Below, piece after piece: positions 24,556 to 33,828 of a stretch of 34,239 bases of DNA. The first letter of the stretch is position 1; each line of letters begins with the position of its first letter. The notes under the pieces are model-generated. The model saw only the letters and a program-made list of their open reading frames with translations, did no database searches and had not been told where the DNA came from. This stretch comes from Aurantimonas marina. Its GTDB lineage: Bacteria; Pseudomonadota; Alphaproteobacteria; Rhizobiales; Rhizobiaceae. Both the position numbers and the translations under genes were made by a program. The stretch is from assembly GCF_017183135.1 (NCBI RefSeq), contig NZ_JADDXW010000023.1:1-34239 (forward strand). The letters are read 5' to 3'.

Positions 24556-24878
24556 ACGCGAGTCGATCTGTTCACGCCCGAGGGTCGCTTCCTGCAACAC
24601 TGCCCCGAATACCCGTTACACCTCGAGCCGAACCACGCGCCCGGGCGGCTGCCGTCCGGCGCTCGCCTGTCCGCAATTGATCGCACGATTTCGGAGCGAC
24701 GAATCGTGCGTGCAGATTGTACGGAATCTTTCTGGAGAAGTGGAGTCGTGGGCCTTTGAGACGAAGGTTCGCGGCGCTCGCCCTGGCGTATGCCCTGACC
24801 GGAATGGTGGACCCGGTGGGAGTCCCTCGGACGATCGACCGATCAAGCCGGTGCGGAAACAGTAGCTTAGGAGAAAAT
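24556..24878. other. Stretch without a gene between the ccoQ fragment and tRNA-Gln
   Basis: I see no ccoN or ccoO remains and no other recognisable protein. The one clear structure is the 9-bp inverted repeat at 24682-24710. This is presumably debris at the breakpoint of the cbb3 locus deletion. Confidence 0.4.
24682..24710. repeat. 9-bp inverted repeat
   Basis: CGCACGATT (24682-24690) and AATCGTGCG (24702-24710) are perfect inverse copies around 11 bases. It could be a hairpin or a binding site. It has no T-run and no gene start nearby. Confidence 0.5.
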
Positions 24879-24952
24879 TGGCTGGGGAACCTGGATTCGA
24901 ACCAGGACTAACGGAGTCAGAGTCCGTGGGTCTACCGTTAACCTATTCCCCA
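24879..24952 (-). tRNA. tRNA-Gln (anticodon CTG)
   Basis: The minus strand folds into a complete cloverleaf of 74 bases, with the CCA encoded. The acceptor stem is TGGGGAA against TTCCCCA, followed by G and CCA. The anticodon stem is ACGGA/TCCGT with loop CTCTGAC, giving anticodon CTG, which reads CAG. The T stem is CCTGG/CCAGG with loop TTCGAAT. A T-rich stretch (ATTTTCTCC) follows the 3' end. The promoter candidate at 24990-25018 reads into it. Confidence 0.95.
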
Positions 24953-24989
24953 CCGTATCGGCCGCCTGTCGGCGCCGCGGATGCAAGCT

Positions 24990-25018
24990 CATATAGACGC
25001 AGGCGGGGCGACTGTGAA
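24990..25018 (-). promoter_or_regulatory. Promoter of tRNA-Gln
   Basis: On the minus strand TTCACA (25013-25018) and TATATG (24990-24995) are exactly 17 bases apart. The -35 matches 5 of 6 and the -10 matches 4 of 6 consensus bases. It lies about 37 bases upstream of the mature tRNA 5' end. Confidence 0.6.
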
Positions 25019-25150
25019 CCCTCCGCCGCGATTTTTCCGTCACCCGATGGCTCCGGACCGATCAATCCCCTTGCAGCGTTCGCGGCGGACCGCGAACGGG
25101 AGCAATCACGCATCCGCGGCCGATTGGCCCGTCATGCGCCTTGCCCGCCC

Positions 25151-25178
25151 TTGTGCTGTCCATAGGGCTTGCTACACT
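25151..25178 (+). promoter_or_regulatory. Possible promoter of the ppx-rlmE operon
   Basis: TTGTGC (25151-25156) and TACACT (25173-25178) are 16 bases apart and lie 65 bp upstream of the ppx start. This is a fair sigma-70-type match, not tested. Confidence 0.4.
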
Positions 25179-25243
25179 CGATAGCGAATAAGCCAACAAA
25201 GGCGCCATGACGTCCGGCAGGATGGCGGCGCCGGAGAGATAGT

Positions 25244-26680
25244 GTGAGTGACCATGATATCGGTGGGAGAAGCCATCCGTCTTCGGAACTGAACGGGGTT
25301 TTTCAACCCGGTTCGTCGTCGCGATCCCCGCACGGGGCGGGCGAGGGCGAGCAGTCCCTGACCAAGCGACAGCGCCGGCGGCGACGCAAGGCGGTTGCCA
25401 AGAACGCGGCGCTCCCCGACGCCGCGACCAAGACGGCGAAAGACGACGATCGGCCTGCTGGCCGGGCGGAGCCGCGTGGGGCGCGAAAATCCCGTCGACG
25501 CGGTCCGAGGGCCCGCGCCGCGAAGCCGGATGCCGTCGCGTCGGCGCCGGACGGGGCCGAGGGCGCTGCTGCGCCGGCGGCACCCGCTCGCGCCGAAGCG
25601 AATTCCGATCGGCGTTCGGCCGGCGGGCCCACGCCCGCCCGTGCCGCGCGATCGGCGCCCGCCGCGCATCGCCCGCCCGCCTACGCCGCGCTCGATCTCG
25701 GCACCAACAATTGCCGTCTTCTCATCGCGATCCCGACCCGGCCTGGCCAGTTTCGGGTGATCGACGCGTTCTCGCGCATCGTGCGGCTCGGCGAAGGCCT
25801 CAGCCGCACCGGCAGCCTGTCGCGCGGCGCGATGGATCGGGCGATCACCGCCCTGGGCATCTGCGCACAGAAACTGGCCGCGCGTGACGTCGGCAATATG
25901 CGTCTGATCGCGACGGAAGCCTGCCGCCAGGCCGCGAACGGCGCCGAATTCATCGAGCAGGTGGCGCGGCAAACCGGACTTGAACTGGAAATCGTCACCC
26001 GTGAGACCGAGGCACGGCTGGCGGTCTCCGGTTGCGGCTCGTTGATCGATCGCTCGGCCAAGGGCGCCGTTCTGTTCGATATCGGCGGCGGCTCGTCCGA
26101 GATCGCGTTGCTCGATCTTCGCGGCGGCTACACCCGCCGCCTGGCAAGCCGCATCGTCGCCTGGACGTCGCTGCCGGTCGGTGTGGTGACGCTTGCCGAA
26201 CGCCACGGCGGCCGCGACATCACGCCCGAACTGTTCGAGCAAATGGTGGTCGAGACGGTGGAGATGATCCATCGTTTTCCCGAGCGCGGCCGGCTCGGGT
26301 CGATCGTCGGGAGTGACCGGTTTCATCTGCTCGGTACGTCGGGAACGGTCACCACGCTCGCAGGCGTCCATCTCAACCTCGAACGCTACGACCGCCGCCA
26401 GGTCGATGGTCTGTGGCTGACCGACCGCGAGGCCGACGAACTGGTTGCCAGGATCGCCGGATGGAGCTTCGACGAACGGGTCGCCAATCCTTGTATCGGC
26501 AGCGATCGTGCCGATCTGGTACTGGCCGGCTGCGCCATCCTGCAGGCGATCCGCCGGGTCTGGCCGGCTCGGACGTTGCGGGTGGCCGATCGCGGCCTTA
26601 GGGAAGGCCTGTTGACCGAGATGATGGTCGCCGACGGCGTCTGGCGGCGGAACGAACCGATGAGAAAGACAGGCGGATGA
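25244..26680 (+). CDS. Ppx/GppA family exopolyphosphatase / pppGpp phosphohydrolase
   Basis: This 478-residue phosphatase removes terminal phosphate from polyphosphate or from pppGpp. The catalytic core starts at about residue 146 with [16 protein letters not shown] (first phosphate loop). It continues with [36 protein letters not shown] (second phosphate loop) and [11 protein letters not shown]. Residues 1-145 are an unusual low-complexity extension rich in Arg, Ala and Pro ([10 protein letters not shown] at 41-50), probably disordered and possibly nucleic-acid or polyphosphate binding. The GTG start has GGAGAG upstream. It overlaps rlmE by four bases (ATGA). Confidence 0.9.
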   Translation: MSDHDIGGRSHPSSELNGVFQPGSSSRSPHGAGEGEQSLTKRQRRRRRKAVAKNAALPDAATKTAKDDDRPAGRAEPRGARKSRRRGPRARAAKPDAVASAPDGAEGAAAPAAPARAEANSDRRSAGGPTPARAARSAPAAHRPPAYAALDLGTNNCRLLIAIPTRPGQFRVIDAFSRIVRLGEGLSRTGSLSRGAMDRAITALGICAQKLAARDVGNMRLIATEACRQAANGAEFIEQVARQTGLELEIVTRETEARLAVSGCGSLIDRSAKGAVLFDIGGGSSEIALLDLRGGYTRRLASRIVAWTSLPVGVVTLAERHGGRDITPELFEQMVVETVEMIHRFPERGRLGSIVGSDRFHLLGTSGTVTTLAGVHLNLERYDRRQVDGLWLTDREADELVARIAGWSFDERVANPCIGSDRADLVLAGCAILQAIRRVWPARTLRVADRGLREGLLTEMMVADGVWRRNEPMRKTGG

Positions 26681-27411
26681 GCGGACGCGGCGACGACCGG
26701 AGCCTGACGGTCAAGGTCAAGAAGAAGCGCGGGGTGAAGGCGTCCTCGCGCCGCTGGCTCGAGCGCCAGCTCAATGACCCGTATGTCCGCCGGGCGAAAG
26801 CCGATGGCTACCGATCGCGGGCAGCCTACAAGCTGATCGAGATGGACGACCGCTACAAGCTGCTGAAGCCGGGCCTGAGGATCGTCGATCTCGGCGCAGC
26901 GCCGGGCGGCTGGTGTCAGGTCGCGGTCGAACGCACCGGGTCGAGCGGCGACGACATTCGCGTCGTCGGCATCGATTATCTGGTGGTCGAGCCGGTCCCC
27001 GGCGCGACGATCCTGGAATTGGACTTCCTCGACGATACGGCCCCGTCCCGGCTGCTCGAAACGCTGGGCGGCGATCCCGACATCGTCTTGTCCGATCTGG
27101 CGGCGCCCACCACCGGCCACCGCCAGACGGACCATTTGCGCACCATGCATCTGTGCGAGGTGGCGGCGGATTTCGCCATCCGCACCCTGAAGCCGGGCGG
27201 ACATTTTCTCGCCAAGACGTTCCAGGGTGGGACCGAGCGCGATCTTCTCAACCTGCTCAAGCAGAATTTCGCCAGCGTCCATCACGTCAAGCCGCCGGCC
27301 TCGCGCGAGGGTTCGGTCGAGCTCTATCTGCTGGCCAAGAGCTTCAAGGGCCGGCGGAAACCGCCCGACGCGGAAGGCGGCGAGGGCGAGGAGGGGCGGC
27401 CGTCCGGCTGA
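26677..27411 (+). CDS. rlmE: 23S rRNA 2'-O-ribose methyltransferase RlmE
   Basis: RlmE (FtsJ/RrmJ, 244 aa) methylates the 2'-OH of U2552 in the A-loop of 23S rRNA, using S-adenosylmethionine, late in 50S assembly. The SAM motif is [14 protein letters not shown] at residues 70-83. The catalytic tetrad K52, D140 (LSDLAAP), K180 (LAKTFQGG) and E215 ([11 protein letters not shown]) is complete. The N-terminal 25 basic residues ([15 protein letters not shown]) suit RNA binding. It is coupled to ppx by a four-base overlap, a common pair in Rhizobiales. A hairpin follows its stop. Confidence 0.95.
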   Translation: MSGRGDDRSLTVKVKKKRGVKASSRRWLERQLNDPYVRRAKADGYRSRAAYKLIEMDDRYKLLKPGLRIVDLGAAPGGWCQVAVERTGSSGDDIRVVGIDYLVVEPVPGATILELDFLDDTAPSRLLETLGGDPDIVLSDLAAPTTGHRQTDHLRTMHLCEVAADFAIRTLKPGGHFLAKTFQGGTERDLLNLLKQNFASVHHVKPPASREGSVELYLLAKSFKGRRKPPDAEGGEGEEGRPSG

Positions 27412-27431
27412 TCCCCTTGCGAATGCCGTCG

Positions 27432-27455
27432 GCGGATCGGCATGTGCCGATCCGC
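27432..27455 (+). terminator. Hairpin after rlmE
   Basis: A perfect 10-bp stem GCGGATCGGC/GCCGATCCGC with loop ATGT lies 20 bp after the rlmE stop. No T-run follows, so it may stabilise the message end or act as a weak terminator. It could also sit in the guaB leader, since guaB starts 127 bp later. Confidence 0.55.
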
Positions 27456-27582
27456 GGTCGCGCAATGTATTCGGTGTCGCGGGCCCGTCTTCCAAACGTC
27501 ACGACACCGTGCTAGCAGCCCGTGCCAATCCTTTTCCCGCCCGACTCGCTTTTGGGTGGGCGCATCATCCACGAGGACTGGC

Positions 27583-29088
27583 ATGGCCCGCATCATCGAT
27601 ACCGCAACCGGTATGACCGCTCTCACCTTCGATGACGTCCTGCTGCAGCCGGGTCATTCGGAGGTGATGCCGGGGCAGGTCGACCTTCGTACCGCGATCA
27701 CCCGCACGCTGAAGCTGAACATTCCGATCCTCTCGGCCGCCATGGACACGGTGACCGAGGCGCGGCTGGCGATCGCCATGGCTCAGGCCGGCGGCATCGG
27801 TGTGATCCACCGCAACCTGACCCCGACCGAACAGGCCGAGGCGGTTCGCCAGGTCAAGAAATTCGAAAGCGGCATGGTGATCAATCCGGTGACGATCGGC
27901 CCGAACGCGACCCTCGGCGACGCCCGCGCGCTGATGGATCAACACCACATTTCCGGCATTCCCGTGGTCGAGAACGGCGGCAAGGGCGGGCAGACCCCGG
28001 GGCGGCTGGTCGGGATCCTCACCAATCGGGACGTACGCTTCGCCTCCGACGAGCGTCAGCCGATCCACGAGTTGATGACCAAGGACAAACTCGTCACCGT
28101 TCGAGAGACCGTGGATCAGGACGAGGCCAAACGGATTCTTCACCACCACCGCATCGAGAAGCTCGTCGTCGTCGATGGCGACAATCATTGCATCGGCCTC
28201 ATCACGGTCAAGGATATCGAGAAGTCGCAGCTCAATCCAAACGCTTCGAAGGACACGCAGGGGCGTCTCCTGGCTGCGGCGGCGACCAGCGTCGGCGACG
28301 ATGGTTTCGAACGGGCCGAGCGGCTGATCGATGCCGGTATCGACCTTCTGGTCATCGACACCGCCCATGGCCATTCGCAGCGCGTGCTGGACGCGGTGGC
28401 ACGGGTGAAGCGGCTCTCCAACGAGGTTCAGATCCTGGCCGGCAACGTCGCCACGCCCGACGGAACCAAGGCGCTGATTGACGCCGGCGCCGACGGCATC
28501 AAGATCGGCATCGGACCGGGCTCGATCTGCACCACGCGGATCGTCGCGGGCGTCGGCATGCCGCAGCTCTCGGCCATTATGGGCGCCGCCGAAGAGGCGG
28601 ACAAGGCGGGCGTCCCGGTGATCGCAGACGGCGGCATCAAGTTCTCGGGCGACCTCGCCAAGGCGCTGGCCGCCGGCGCGGCGGCCGCCATGGTCGGCTC
28701 GCTGCTCGCTGGCACCGACGAGAGCCCCGGGGAAATCTATTTGCATCAGGGCCGCTCCTACAAAGCCTATCGCGGCATGGGTTCGGTCAGCGCGATGGCA
28801 CGCGGCTCGGCCGACCGCTACTTCCAAGCCGAGGTGCAGGACACGTTGAAACTCGTGCCGGAGGGCATTGAGGGTCAGGTCGCCTATAAGGGGCAGGTTT
28901 CGGCCGTCCTGCATCAACTCGCCGGCGGCCTGCGCGCGGCGATGGGCTATGTCGGCGCGCGCGATCTCGAGACCTTCCGGCGCGATGCGCAATTCGTGCG
29001 CATTTCCAGCGCCGGTTTTCGCGAAAGTCACGCTCACAACGTAACGATTACCCGCGAAAGCCCGAACTATCCGGGTGCGGGAAGCTGA
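27583..29088 (+). CDS. guaB: IMP dehydrogenase GuaB
   Basis: GuaB (501 aa) oxidises IMP to XMP with NAD+, the committed step of GMP synthesis. The N-terminus [17 protein letters not shown] is typical. Two CBS domains insert at about residues 97-215. The catalytic loop is [15 protein letters not shown] with C316. The flap and C-terminal part have [16 protein letters not shown], then [29 protein letters not shown] chose the ATG at 27583, since it gives the conserved N-terminus; GAGG lies upstream. An in-frame extension to 27442 is not coding-like. A MAPEG remnant follows, as in related genomes. Confidence 0.96.
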   Translation: MARIIDTATGMTALTFDDVLLQPGHSEVMPGQVDLRTAITRTLKLNIPILSAAMDTVTEARLAIAMAQAGGIGVIHRNLTPTEQAEAVRQVKKFESGMVINPVTIGPNATLGDARALMDQHHISGIPVVENGGKGGQTPGRLVGILTNRDVRFASDERQPIHELMTKDKLVTVRETVDQDEAKRILHHHRIEKLVVVDGDNHCIGLITVKDIEKSQLNPNASKDTQGRLLAAAATSVGDDGFERAERLIDAGIDLLVIDTAHGHSQRVLDAVARVKRLSNEVQILAGNVATPDGTKALIDAGADGIKIGIGPGSICTTRIVAGVGMPQLSAIMGAAEEADKAGVPVIADGGIKFSGDLAKALAAGAAAAMVGSLLAGTDESPGEIYLHQGRSYKAYRGMGSVSAMARGSADRYFQAEVQDTLKLVPEGIEGQVAYKGQVSAVLHQLAGGLRAAMGYVGARDLETFRRDAQFVRISSAGFRESHAHNVTITRESPNYPGAGS

Positions 29089-29098
29089 GGCGCGCCCC

Positions 29099-29483
29099 AT
29101 GCGCAAAAGCATGGGAATATTCTGGCCAATGATCGCTCATGCGGTGCTGATCTTCGCCGTTTATCCGGTCGTGTCTAACTGTCGAAAGGCGCGGTGAAGG
29201 AGCGTGCGGCGCGGGTCGAGGACTACAGGGTGCCGGTTCGCGAGCCGGAGAAAAGCGCCTCGGCGGCGCGCAATCTCAGCCGCCAATACGAGCTTCCGGT
29301 GTTGTTCTACGTGGTCTGCTTAGCGCTATTCGTAACCGGCGGTGCCGGGTGGATCGCAGTCTCGCTGGCATGGCTTTTTGCGCTGTCCCCGGTTGGCCCA
29401 CGCCTACATACATCCTGGCTCCAATGGTACTCGTCGGACTTCTGTGGTTGTCGTTCGCCGCGCACCTTGCCTTGGGTCGATGA
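29099..29483 (+). pseudogene. MAPEG family membrane protein, frameshifted
   Basis: The parts of one MAPEG protein are found in order in three frames. Frame A from the ATG at 29099: MGIFWPMIAHAVLIFAVYP, ending at the TGA at 29195. Frame B from 29194: ARNLSRQYELPVLFYVVCLALFV, then GWIAVSLAWLFALS. Frame C at 29390-29413: RLAHAYIH. The last frame, 29412-29483: ILAPMVLVGLLWLSFAAHLALGR and stop. The family reads ...FALSRxAHAYIH, about 13 more residues, then the last helix, so some 38 bases seem deleted in addition to two other frame changes. Intact homologues sit after guaB in related genomes. No single frame would give a full four-helix protein. Confidence 0.8.
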
Positions 29484-29491
29484 GAGCGTCG

Positions 29492-30652
29492 TCAGCCTGA
29501 CGTTTCCGGAGTCAGCTCGATCAGTCGTCCGCCCGCCCTGTCCTCCAAAAGCCACAAGGCGCCGTCCGGCCCTTGCTCGACCTCGCGAATGCGCGCGCCC
29601 ATGTCGAAACGCTCCGCCTCGGTCGCGAGATCGCCATTGCTCTGGTTTTCGAAAACCACGCGCACCAGCGCCTGGCTCGACAGCCCGCCGATGAAGCCCG
29701 AGCCTTGCCATTCAGGGAACATCTCGCCCGAGTAGATGACCAGGCCGGATGGAGAGATCACCGGGTTCCAATAGACCTCTGGAGCGGCGAAATCAGGACG
29801 CGTGTCGTGCTCCGGGATGCCGCTGCCGTCGTAGTTGTCGCCGTTGGAGACGACCGGCCAGCCGTAGTTCCGGCCGGGCTCGATCAGGTTGATTTCGTCG
29901 CCGCCGCGCGGACCCATTTCGTGCTGCCAGAGAGTGCCGTTTGAATCGAAGGCGATCCCGAGCAGGTTGCGGTGGCCGACGCTCCAGAATGTTTTCGCGA
30001 GCTCGCCCTGGTCCTGGAACGGGTTATCTCGCGGCACGGAGCCGTCGTCGTTGAGGCGGATGATCTTGCCGAGATTTTGGTCCATGTCCTGTGCGGGCGT
30101 CTTCTTCTGGCGGTCGCCGGAGGTGATGAACAGCTTTCCGTCCGGCGCGAAGGCGAGGCGATGGCTGTAATGGCCGCGACCGCTCACCTTCGGCTGCTGC
30201 CGCCAGATGACGTCCATATCGCGCAACGACGGGCCGTCCGTCTCCTGCGTCAGTACCGCTCTGGCGACGGCAGCGCCGCGGGTGTCGCCGTCGCCGGCCT
30301 CCGCATAGGAGAGGTAGACGATTTTGTTATTGGCGTAATCGGGATGCAAAATGATGTCGCCCAAACCGCCCTGGCCGCCATAATCGACCTCCGGAACCCC
30401 ACGGACCTCGGCCGTCTCGCCATCCTGGCTCATCAGGAGAAGCCTGCCAGGCTTCTCCGTCACGAGCAGGTCGCCGTCGGGCAGAAACGTCATGGCCCAC
30501 GGTTCGTTGAATTCGGCGACGGGCGTTGCCGTCACCGTTTTCCCTCCGGCGGTGTTGAGGTCGAAGCTCTGGGCGATCGCGGAGGCGGCGAAAATAAAGG
30601 TCGCCATCGACGCGATCGAGATTGGCAATGCTATATGGTTCTCACGCGTCAT
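29492..30652 (-). CDS. Secreted PQQ-dependent sugar dehydrogenase (glucose/sorbosone dehydrogenase family)
   Basis: This 386-residue periplasmic six-bladed beta-propeller resembles soluble aldose sugar dehydrogenase (Asd/YliI). The signal peptide is residues 1-27, ending AIA before Q28. Family features are [39 protein letters not shown], the histidine in [24 protein letters not shown], and [25 protein letters not shown]. The end has [24 protein letters not shown]. These match the PQQ and calcium-binding region of the family, though PQQ use cannot be proved here. The gene converges with the MAPEG remnant and lies downstream of oxyR in the same direction, 150 bp apart; no shared promoter is visible. 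Confidence 0.9.
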   Translation of the reverse strand: MTRENHIALPISIASMATFIFAASAIAQSFDLNTAGGKTVTATPVAEFNEPWAMTFLPDGDLLVTEKPGRLLLMSQDGETAEVRGVPEVDYGGQGGLGDIILHPDYANNKIVYLSYAEAGDGDTRGAAVARAVLTQETDGPSLRDMDVIWRQQPKVSGRGHYSHRLAFAPDGKLFITSGDRQKKTPAQDMDQNLGKIIRLNDDGSVPRDNPFQDQGELAKTFWSVGHRNLLGIAFDSNGTLWQHEMGPRGGDEINLIEPGRNYGWPVVSNGDNYDGSGIPEHDTRPDFAAPEVYWNPVISPSGLVIYSGEMFPEWQGSGFIGGLSSQALVRVVFENQSNGDLATEAERFDMGARIREVEQGPDGALWLLEDRAGGRLIELTPETSG

Positions 30653-30802
30653 GATCAGGCTCCCGTCGGGTTGATTAGCTGGTTACATTGGCATCTTAAG
30701 CCTTCAGCGCTCTCGACTGTTCCGTCACCCCTTTGTGAAGCGTGCGATGCTCGGGCGCCAACTACGAGCGCAATAGCGGCTCCCACTCTTACTTCCTTCC
30801 CG

Positions 30803-31747
30803 CTATCCACGCCGGATCGCCCTTTGCCTCGACGGCCCCGAAGTTCGACGCCGCCGAACGTTATCGCTGCTGCGGCGGATGAGCGCGGCCAGCGCGTCGA
30901 AATCGCGCCTTCGGGCCGTTGATGGACGGAAGGCGAGGGCGATCGTCCGGAATGGCGCCGGCGCCTCGAATGGCCGGATTGCGATGCCGCCGCCGCTGGT
31001 CTCGTCGGCGATCGCCATCTGCGGGATCAGCGTCGCACCCAACCCGCCGGACACCATGCGAAGGATCGTCGTCAGGCTGGTCGCGGCGAGTCCCGCCATC
31101 TCCCCCGCATCGGCGGTACGGCAGATCTCGAGCGCCTGGGCGCGCAGGCAGTGCCCTTCTTCCAGGAGGATCAGGCGCTCCTGCCGGAGTATCTTCAGCG
31201 GTACGGGACTCGGCAGGCGGTCGGCTTCGGCCACAGGCAGCGCCAGATGGAAGAGGTCGTCGAAGAGCGCGATGCTCTCCAGGTCTGACCATTCGACCGG
31301 CAGCGCCACGATGGCGCAATCTATTTGGCCCGCCGTAAGGTCGGCGAGCAGCCGGTCGGTCACGCTCTCGCGGATCTCGCATGCAAGCGTCGGATATGTG
31401 CGGCCAAGTTCGCGTAGGATGTTGGGCAGGAGATAGGGCGCGGCGGAAGGGATAATGCCGAGCCGAAGCCGCCGGCTGAGCAATTGATCGCCCAGGCTGG
31501 CGAGATTCTCGAGTTCGTTCACCTCCGCAAGGATGCGTTGGACGCGCTCGCCGATAAGCGACCCGTCGCTGGTCAGCGAGACGCCGCTAGCGGCGCGATT
31601 GAACAGCGGCCCGCCGAAGAACTCTTCCATCTGGGCGATCTGCGCCGACAGTGCCGGCTGACTGATGTTAAGCCGCCTGGCCGCCTGGCCGAAGTGGAGG
31701 GTCTCACTGAGCGCCTGGAAATAGCGAAGCTGCCGGATGGTGATCAT
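30803..31747 (-). CDS. oxyR: Hydrogen peroxide sensor and regulator OxyR
   Basis: OxyR (314 aa) is a LysR-type activator that senses H2O2 by a disulfide. The N-terminal helix-turn-helix is residues 1-60 (LRYFQALSETLHFGQAARRL, then ISQPALSAQIAQMEE). The redox pair C200 and C209 lies in EEGHCLRAQALEIC, the same nine-residue spacing as C199/C208 of E. coli. C123 and C144 are extra cysteines. I chose the ATG at 31747, the normal LysR start; the longer frame upstream has no family match. It is divergent from katA, 116 bp apart. The basic C-terminal tail of about 20 residues (RRRRTSGPSRQRAIRRG) is not part of the core domain. Confidence 0.95.
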   Translation of the reverse strand: MITIRQLRYFQALSETLHFGQAARRLNISQPALSAQIAQMEEFFGGPLFNRAASGVSLTSDGSLIGERVQRILAEVNELENLASLGDQLLSRRLRLGIIPSAAPYLLPNILRELGRTYPTLACEIRESVTDRLLADLTAGQIDCAIVALPVEWSDLESIALFDDLFHLALPVAEADRLPSPVPLKILRQERLILLEEGHCLRAQALEICRTADAGEMAGLAATSLTTILRMVSGGLGATLIPQMAIADETSGGGIAIRPFEAPAPFRTIALAFRPSTARRRDFDALAALIRRSSDNVRRRRTSGPSRQRAIRRG

Positions 31748-31751
31748 CGCG

Positions 31752-31788
31752 ATAGGATAAACTGATCGAGGTGAATGGCAAATACGAT
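31752..31788. promoter_or_regulatory. Possible OxyR binding region between oxyR and katA
   Basis: Four tetramers sit at exact 7-base intervals: ATAG (31752), TGAT (31763), AATG (31774) and CGAT (31785). The OxyR consensus has four ATAG/CTAT elements with this 4-7-4-7-4-7-4 spacing. The base match is only partial (4, 2, 2 and 3 of 4), so the call rests on spacing and place. Confidence 0.4.
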
Positions 31789-31863
31789 TGGAGATTATCA
31801 GGCGTGCCCGTATGATGCTCTGGAGAATTGCAGAAATTGATCGAGCGAAGAAAGGCCTGTTGC

Positions 31864-33366
31864 ATGGCTGACAATACGAGATTGACAACGACCGCCGGCG
31901 CGCCTGTGTCCAGCAACCAGAACTCGAAGACGGTGGGACCGCGCGGTCCGGTGCTGCTCGAGGACTACCAACTGATCGAGAAGCTGGCGCACCAGAACCG
32001 CGAGCGCATCCCGGAGCGTGTGGTCCACGCCAAGGGCTGGGGCGCCTTCGGAACGCTGACGGTTACCGAGGATGTGACGGGATACAGCCGTGCCAAGGTT
32101 TTCAAGCCGGGCTCGAAGACGGAGATGCTCGCGCGCTTTTCGACCGTGGCCGGAGAGCAGGGAGCGGCCGACGCCGAACGCGACGTGCGCGGCTTTTCGA
32201 TGAAATTCTACACCGAGGAAGGCAACTGGGACCTGGTCGGCAACAACACCCCGGTATTCTTCGTGGGCGATCCCTACAAATTCCCGGATTTCATCCACAC
32301 GCAGAAGCGCCACCCGCGCACCAATCTGCGTTCGGCGACGGCCATGTGGGACTTCTGGTCGCTTTGCCCGGAATCTCTGCATCAGGTCACCATCTTGATG
32401 TCGGACCGTGGCATCCCGATCGATCCGAGCCGTATGAACGGCTATGGCAGCCATACCTTCTCCCTGTGGAATGATCAGGGCGAGCGTTTCTGGGTGAAGT
32501 TTCACTTCAAGACCCAGCAGGGCCATGCCCATTTCGTCAACGAGGAGGCCGAGAAGGTCATCGCCAAGTCGCGCGAAAGCTATCAGGAAGCGCTCTATGG
32601 CATGATCGAGGCGGGCAACTTCCCGAAATGGACGATGTTCATTCAGGTCATGCCCGAGGGTGAAGAGGTTCAGTTTGAGGAGAAGACGGGCTGGAGCGCT
32701 TTCGACCTGACCAAGGTCTGGCCGCATGGCATGTACCCGTTGATCAAGGTCGGCGAGATGGAACTGAACCGCAATCCGGAGAACTATTTCTCCGAGATCG
32801 AGCAGTCTGCCTTCAATCCGTCTAACGTCGTGCCGGGCATCGGATTCTCGCCCGACAAGATGCTGCAAGGGCGCCTGTTCTCCTATCCGGACGCGCATCG
32901 TTACCGAATCGGCACCCACTACGACGCGCTGCCGGTGAACAAGCCGAAGAGCCCGGTGAACCACTATCACCGCGATGGCACCATGCCGTTCGGCCTGCGC
33001 ACCAACCCGGACGCCTATTACGAGCCGAACAGCTTCGGCGGCCCGGTCGAGGATCCGAGCGTCGAGGAGCCGCCGCATCGCTATGCGGGCCAGGTCGGAC
33101 GCTACGATTTTCGCGGCGAGGCCGACCATTACAGCCAGCCGCGTGCACTCTTCGAGCTTTTCGACGAAGGTCAGAAGCAGCGGCTGTGCGCCAATATCGC
33201 CGGCGCGATGCAGGGCGTGCCGCAGTTCATCGTCGATCGCCAGCTGGCGCATTTCGACAAGGTGCATCCGGACTACGGTGCGGGCGTCCGCAAGGCGATC
33301 GCCGAGCAGTCGCGCGACGATGCCGAGGCCAGCCTTACGACCAGCCACAGCGCCGCCGCCGAGTAG
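31864..33366 (+). CDS. katA: Heme catalase KatA
   Basis: KatA (500 aa) breaks down H2O2 to water and oxygen; it is a small-subunit monofunctional heme catalase. The distal His55 is in [12 protein letters not shown], the distal Asn in [11 protein letters not shown] (127-128), and the proximal heme ligand Tyr341 in [14 protein letters not shown]. The length is that of the clade-3 type. I chose the ATG at 31864, which aligns with the family start (LTTTAGAPV); a TTG at 31828 in frame with GGAG upstream is an alternative that adds 12 residues. It is divergent from oxyR, so peroxide induction through OxyR is likely. A strong hairpin follows. Confidence 0.96.
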   Translation: MADNTRLTTTAGAPVSSNQNSKTVGPRGPVLLEDYQLIEKLAHQNRERIPERVVHAKGWGAFGTLTVTEDVTGYSRAKVFKPGSKTEMLARFSTVAGEQGAADAERDVRGFSMKFYTEEGNWDLVGNNTPVFFVGDPYKFPDFIHTQKRHPRTNLRSATAMWDFWSLCPESLHQVTILMSDRGIPIDPSRMNGYGSHTFSLWNDQGERFWVKFHFKTQQGHAHFVNEEAEKVIAKSRESYQEALYGMIEAGNFPKWTMFIQVMPEGEEVQFEEKTGWSAFDLTKVWPHGMYPLIKVGEMELNRNPENYFSEIEQSAFNPSNVVPGIGFSPDKMLQGRLFSYPDAHRYRIGTHYDALPVNKPKSPVNHYHRDGTMPFGLRTNPDAYYEPNSFGGPVEDPSVEEPPHRYAGQVGRYDFRGEADHYSQPRALFELFDEGQKQRLCANIAGAMQGVPQFIVDRQLAHFDKVHPDYGAGVRKAIAEQSRDDAEASLTTSHSAAAE

Positions 33367-33416
33367 TCGGCACCGTCGCCGTGACCTAACGCTCCGGCGC
33401 TGCGTGCCGGACAAGA

Positions 33417-33440
33417 AGGGCCGGGAGCGATCCCGGCCCT
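33417..33440 (+). terminator. Terminator of katA
   Basis: A 10-bp G+C-rich stem (AGGGCCGGGA with TCCCGGCCCT) around loop GCGA is followed by a CT-rich stretch CTGCTCTTC. It lies 50 bp after the katA stop. The stem is strong and the T-run weak. Confidence 0.75.
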
Positions 33441-33540
33441 CTGCTCTTCAGGCCGCTTCAGCCGACGGTGGCAGCATTGCGGAGTCCCGCCAGCTGGCCT
33501 GCCGTCTGGCTTTGTTCAGCAGTGCGTCCGGAGGCGCGGC

Positions 33541-33822
33541 ATGGGCAATCAGTGGATCCTGCAGGATGCCAAGAACAAATTCTCGGCAGTGGTCGAGGCG
33601 GCCTTGAACGGCCGGCCGCAGCGCGTGACACGACGGGGCGAGGCAGCAGTTGTCGTCGTGTCCGCGAAGGAGTTCGATGCGATGAAGGACCAGGAGATAG
33701 AGCGCAATCGCGTCTTTGTGAGGCAGTTGCTTTAGGCCCCCGAAAGCCTTGGGCCTGGCCAGGAGCTCATCGACGAAAATAATCGCGCGATGCTCGTTCC
33801 GCGTGACGTTGAGTTCGACTAG
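33541..33822 (+). pseudogene. Phd/YefM family antitoxin with a premature stop
   Basis: The intact part (33541-33735, 64 aa) has the Phd/YefM DNA-binding fold: MGNQWILQDAKNKFSAVVEA, then RPQRVTRRGEAAVVVVSAKEFDAM. A TAG at 33733-33735 ends it early. Reading on in the same frame gives APESLGPGQELIDENNRAM, then LVPRDVEFD and a second TAG at 33820-33822, 6 bp before the toxin start. The C-terminus of such antitoxins wraps and blocks the toxin, so the short form could still bind DNA but probably not neutralise. The neighbouring toxin is also broken, which fits loss of selection on the pair. It could be a real short antitoxin, but the in-frame tail argues against it. Confidence 0.72.
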
Positions 33823-33828
33823 CGCCGG

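Noticed and set aside
24879-24952. Integrated element at tRNA-Gln
   Set aside because: No integrase and no repeated tRNA end was seen in the window, so attachment-site use is not supported.
27412-27582. A purine riboswitch before guaB
   Set aside because: Only one simple hairpin is visible; I see no three-way junction or conserved riboswitch core.
27565-29112. 515-residue minus-strand frame opposite guaB
   Set aside because: GuaB is unmistakable; this is an antisense shadow.
29194-29694. A 166-residue protein after guaB
   Set aside because: Only its first 65 or so residues are MAPEG-like; the rest is out-of-frame translation that runs into the convergent sugar dehydrogenase gene.
31798-33414. 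538-residue minus-strand frame opposite katA
   Set aside because: KatA on the plus strand has all catalytic residues; the opposite frame has no family match that I can see.
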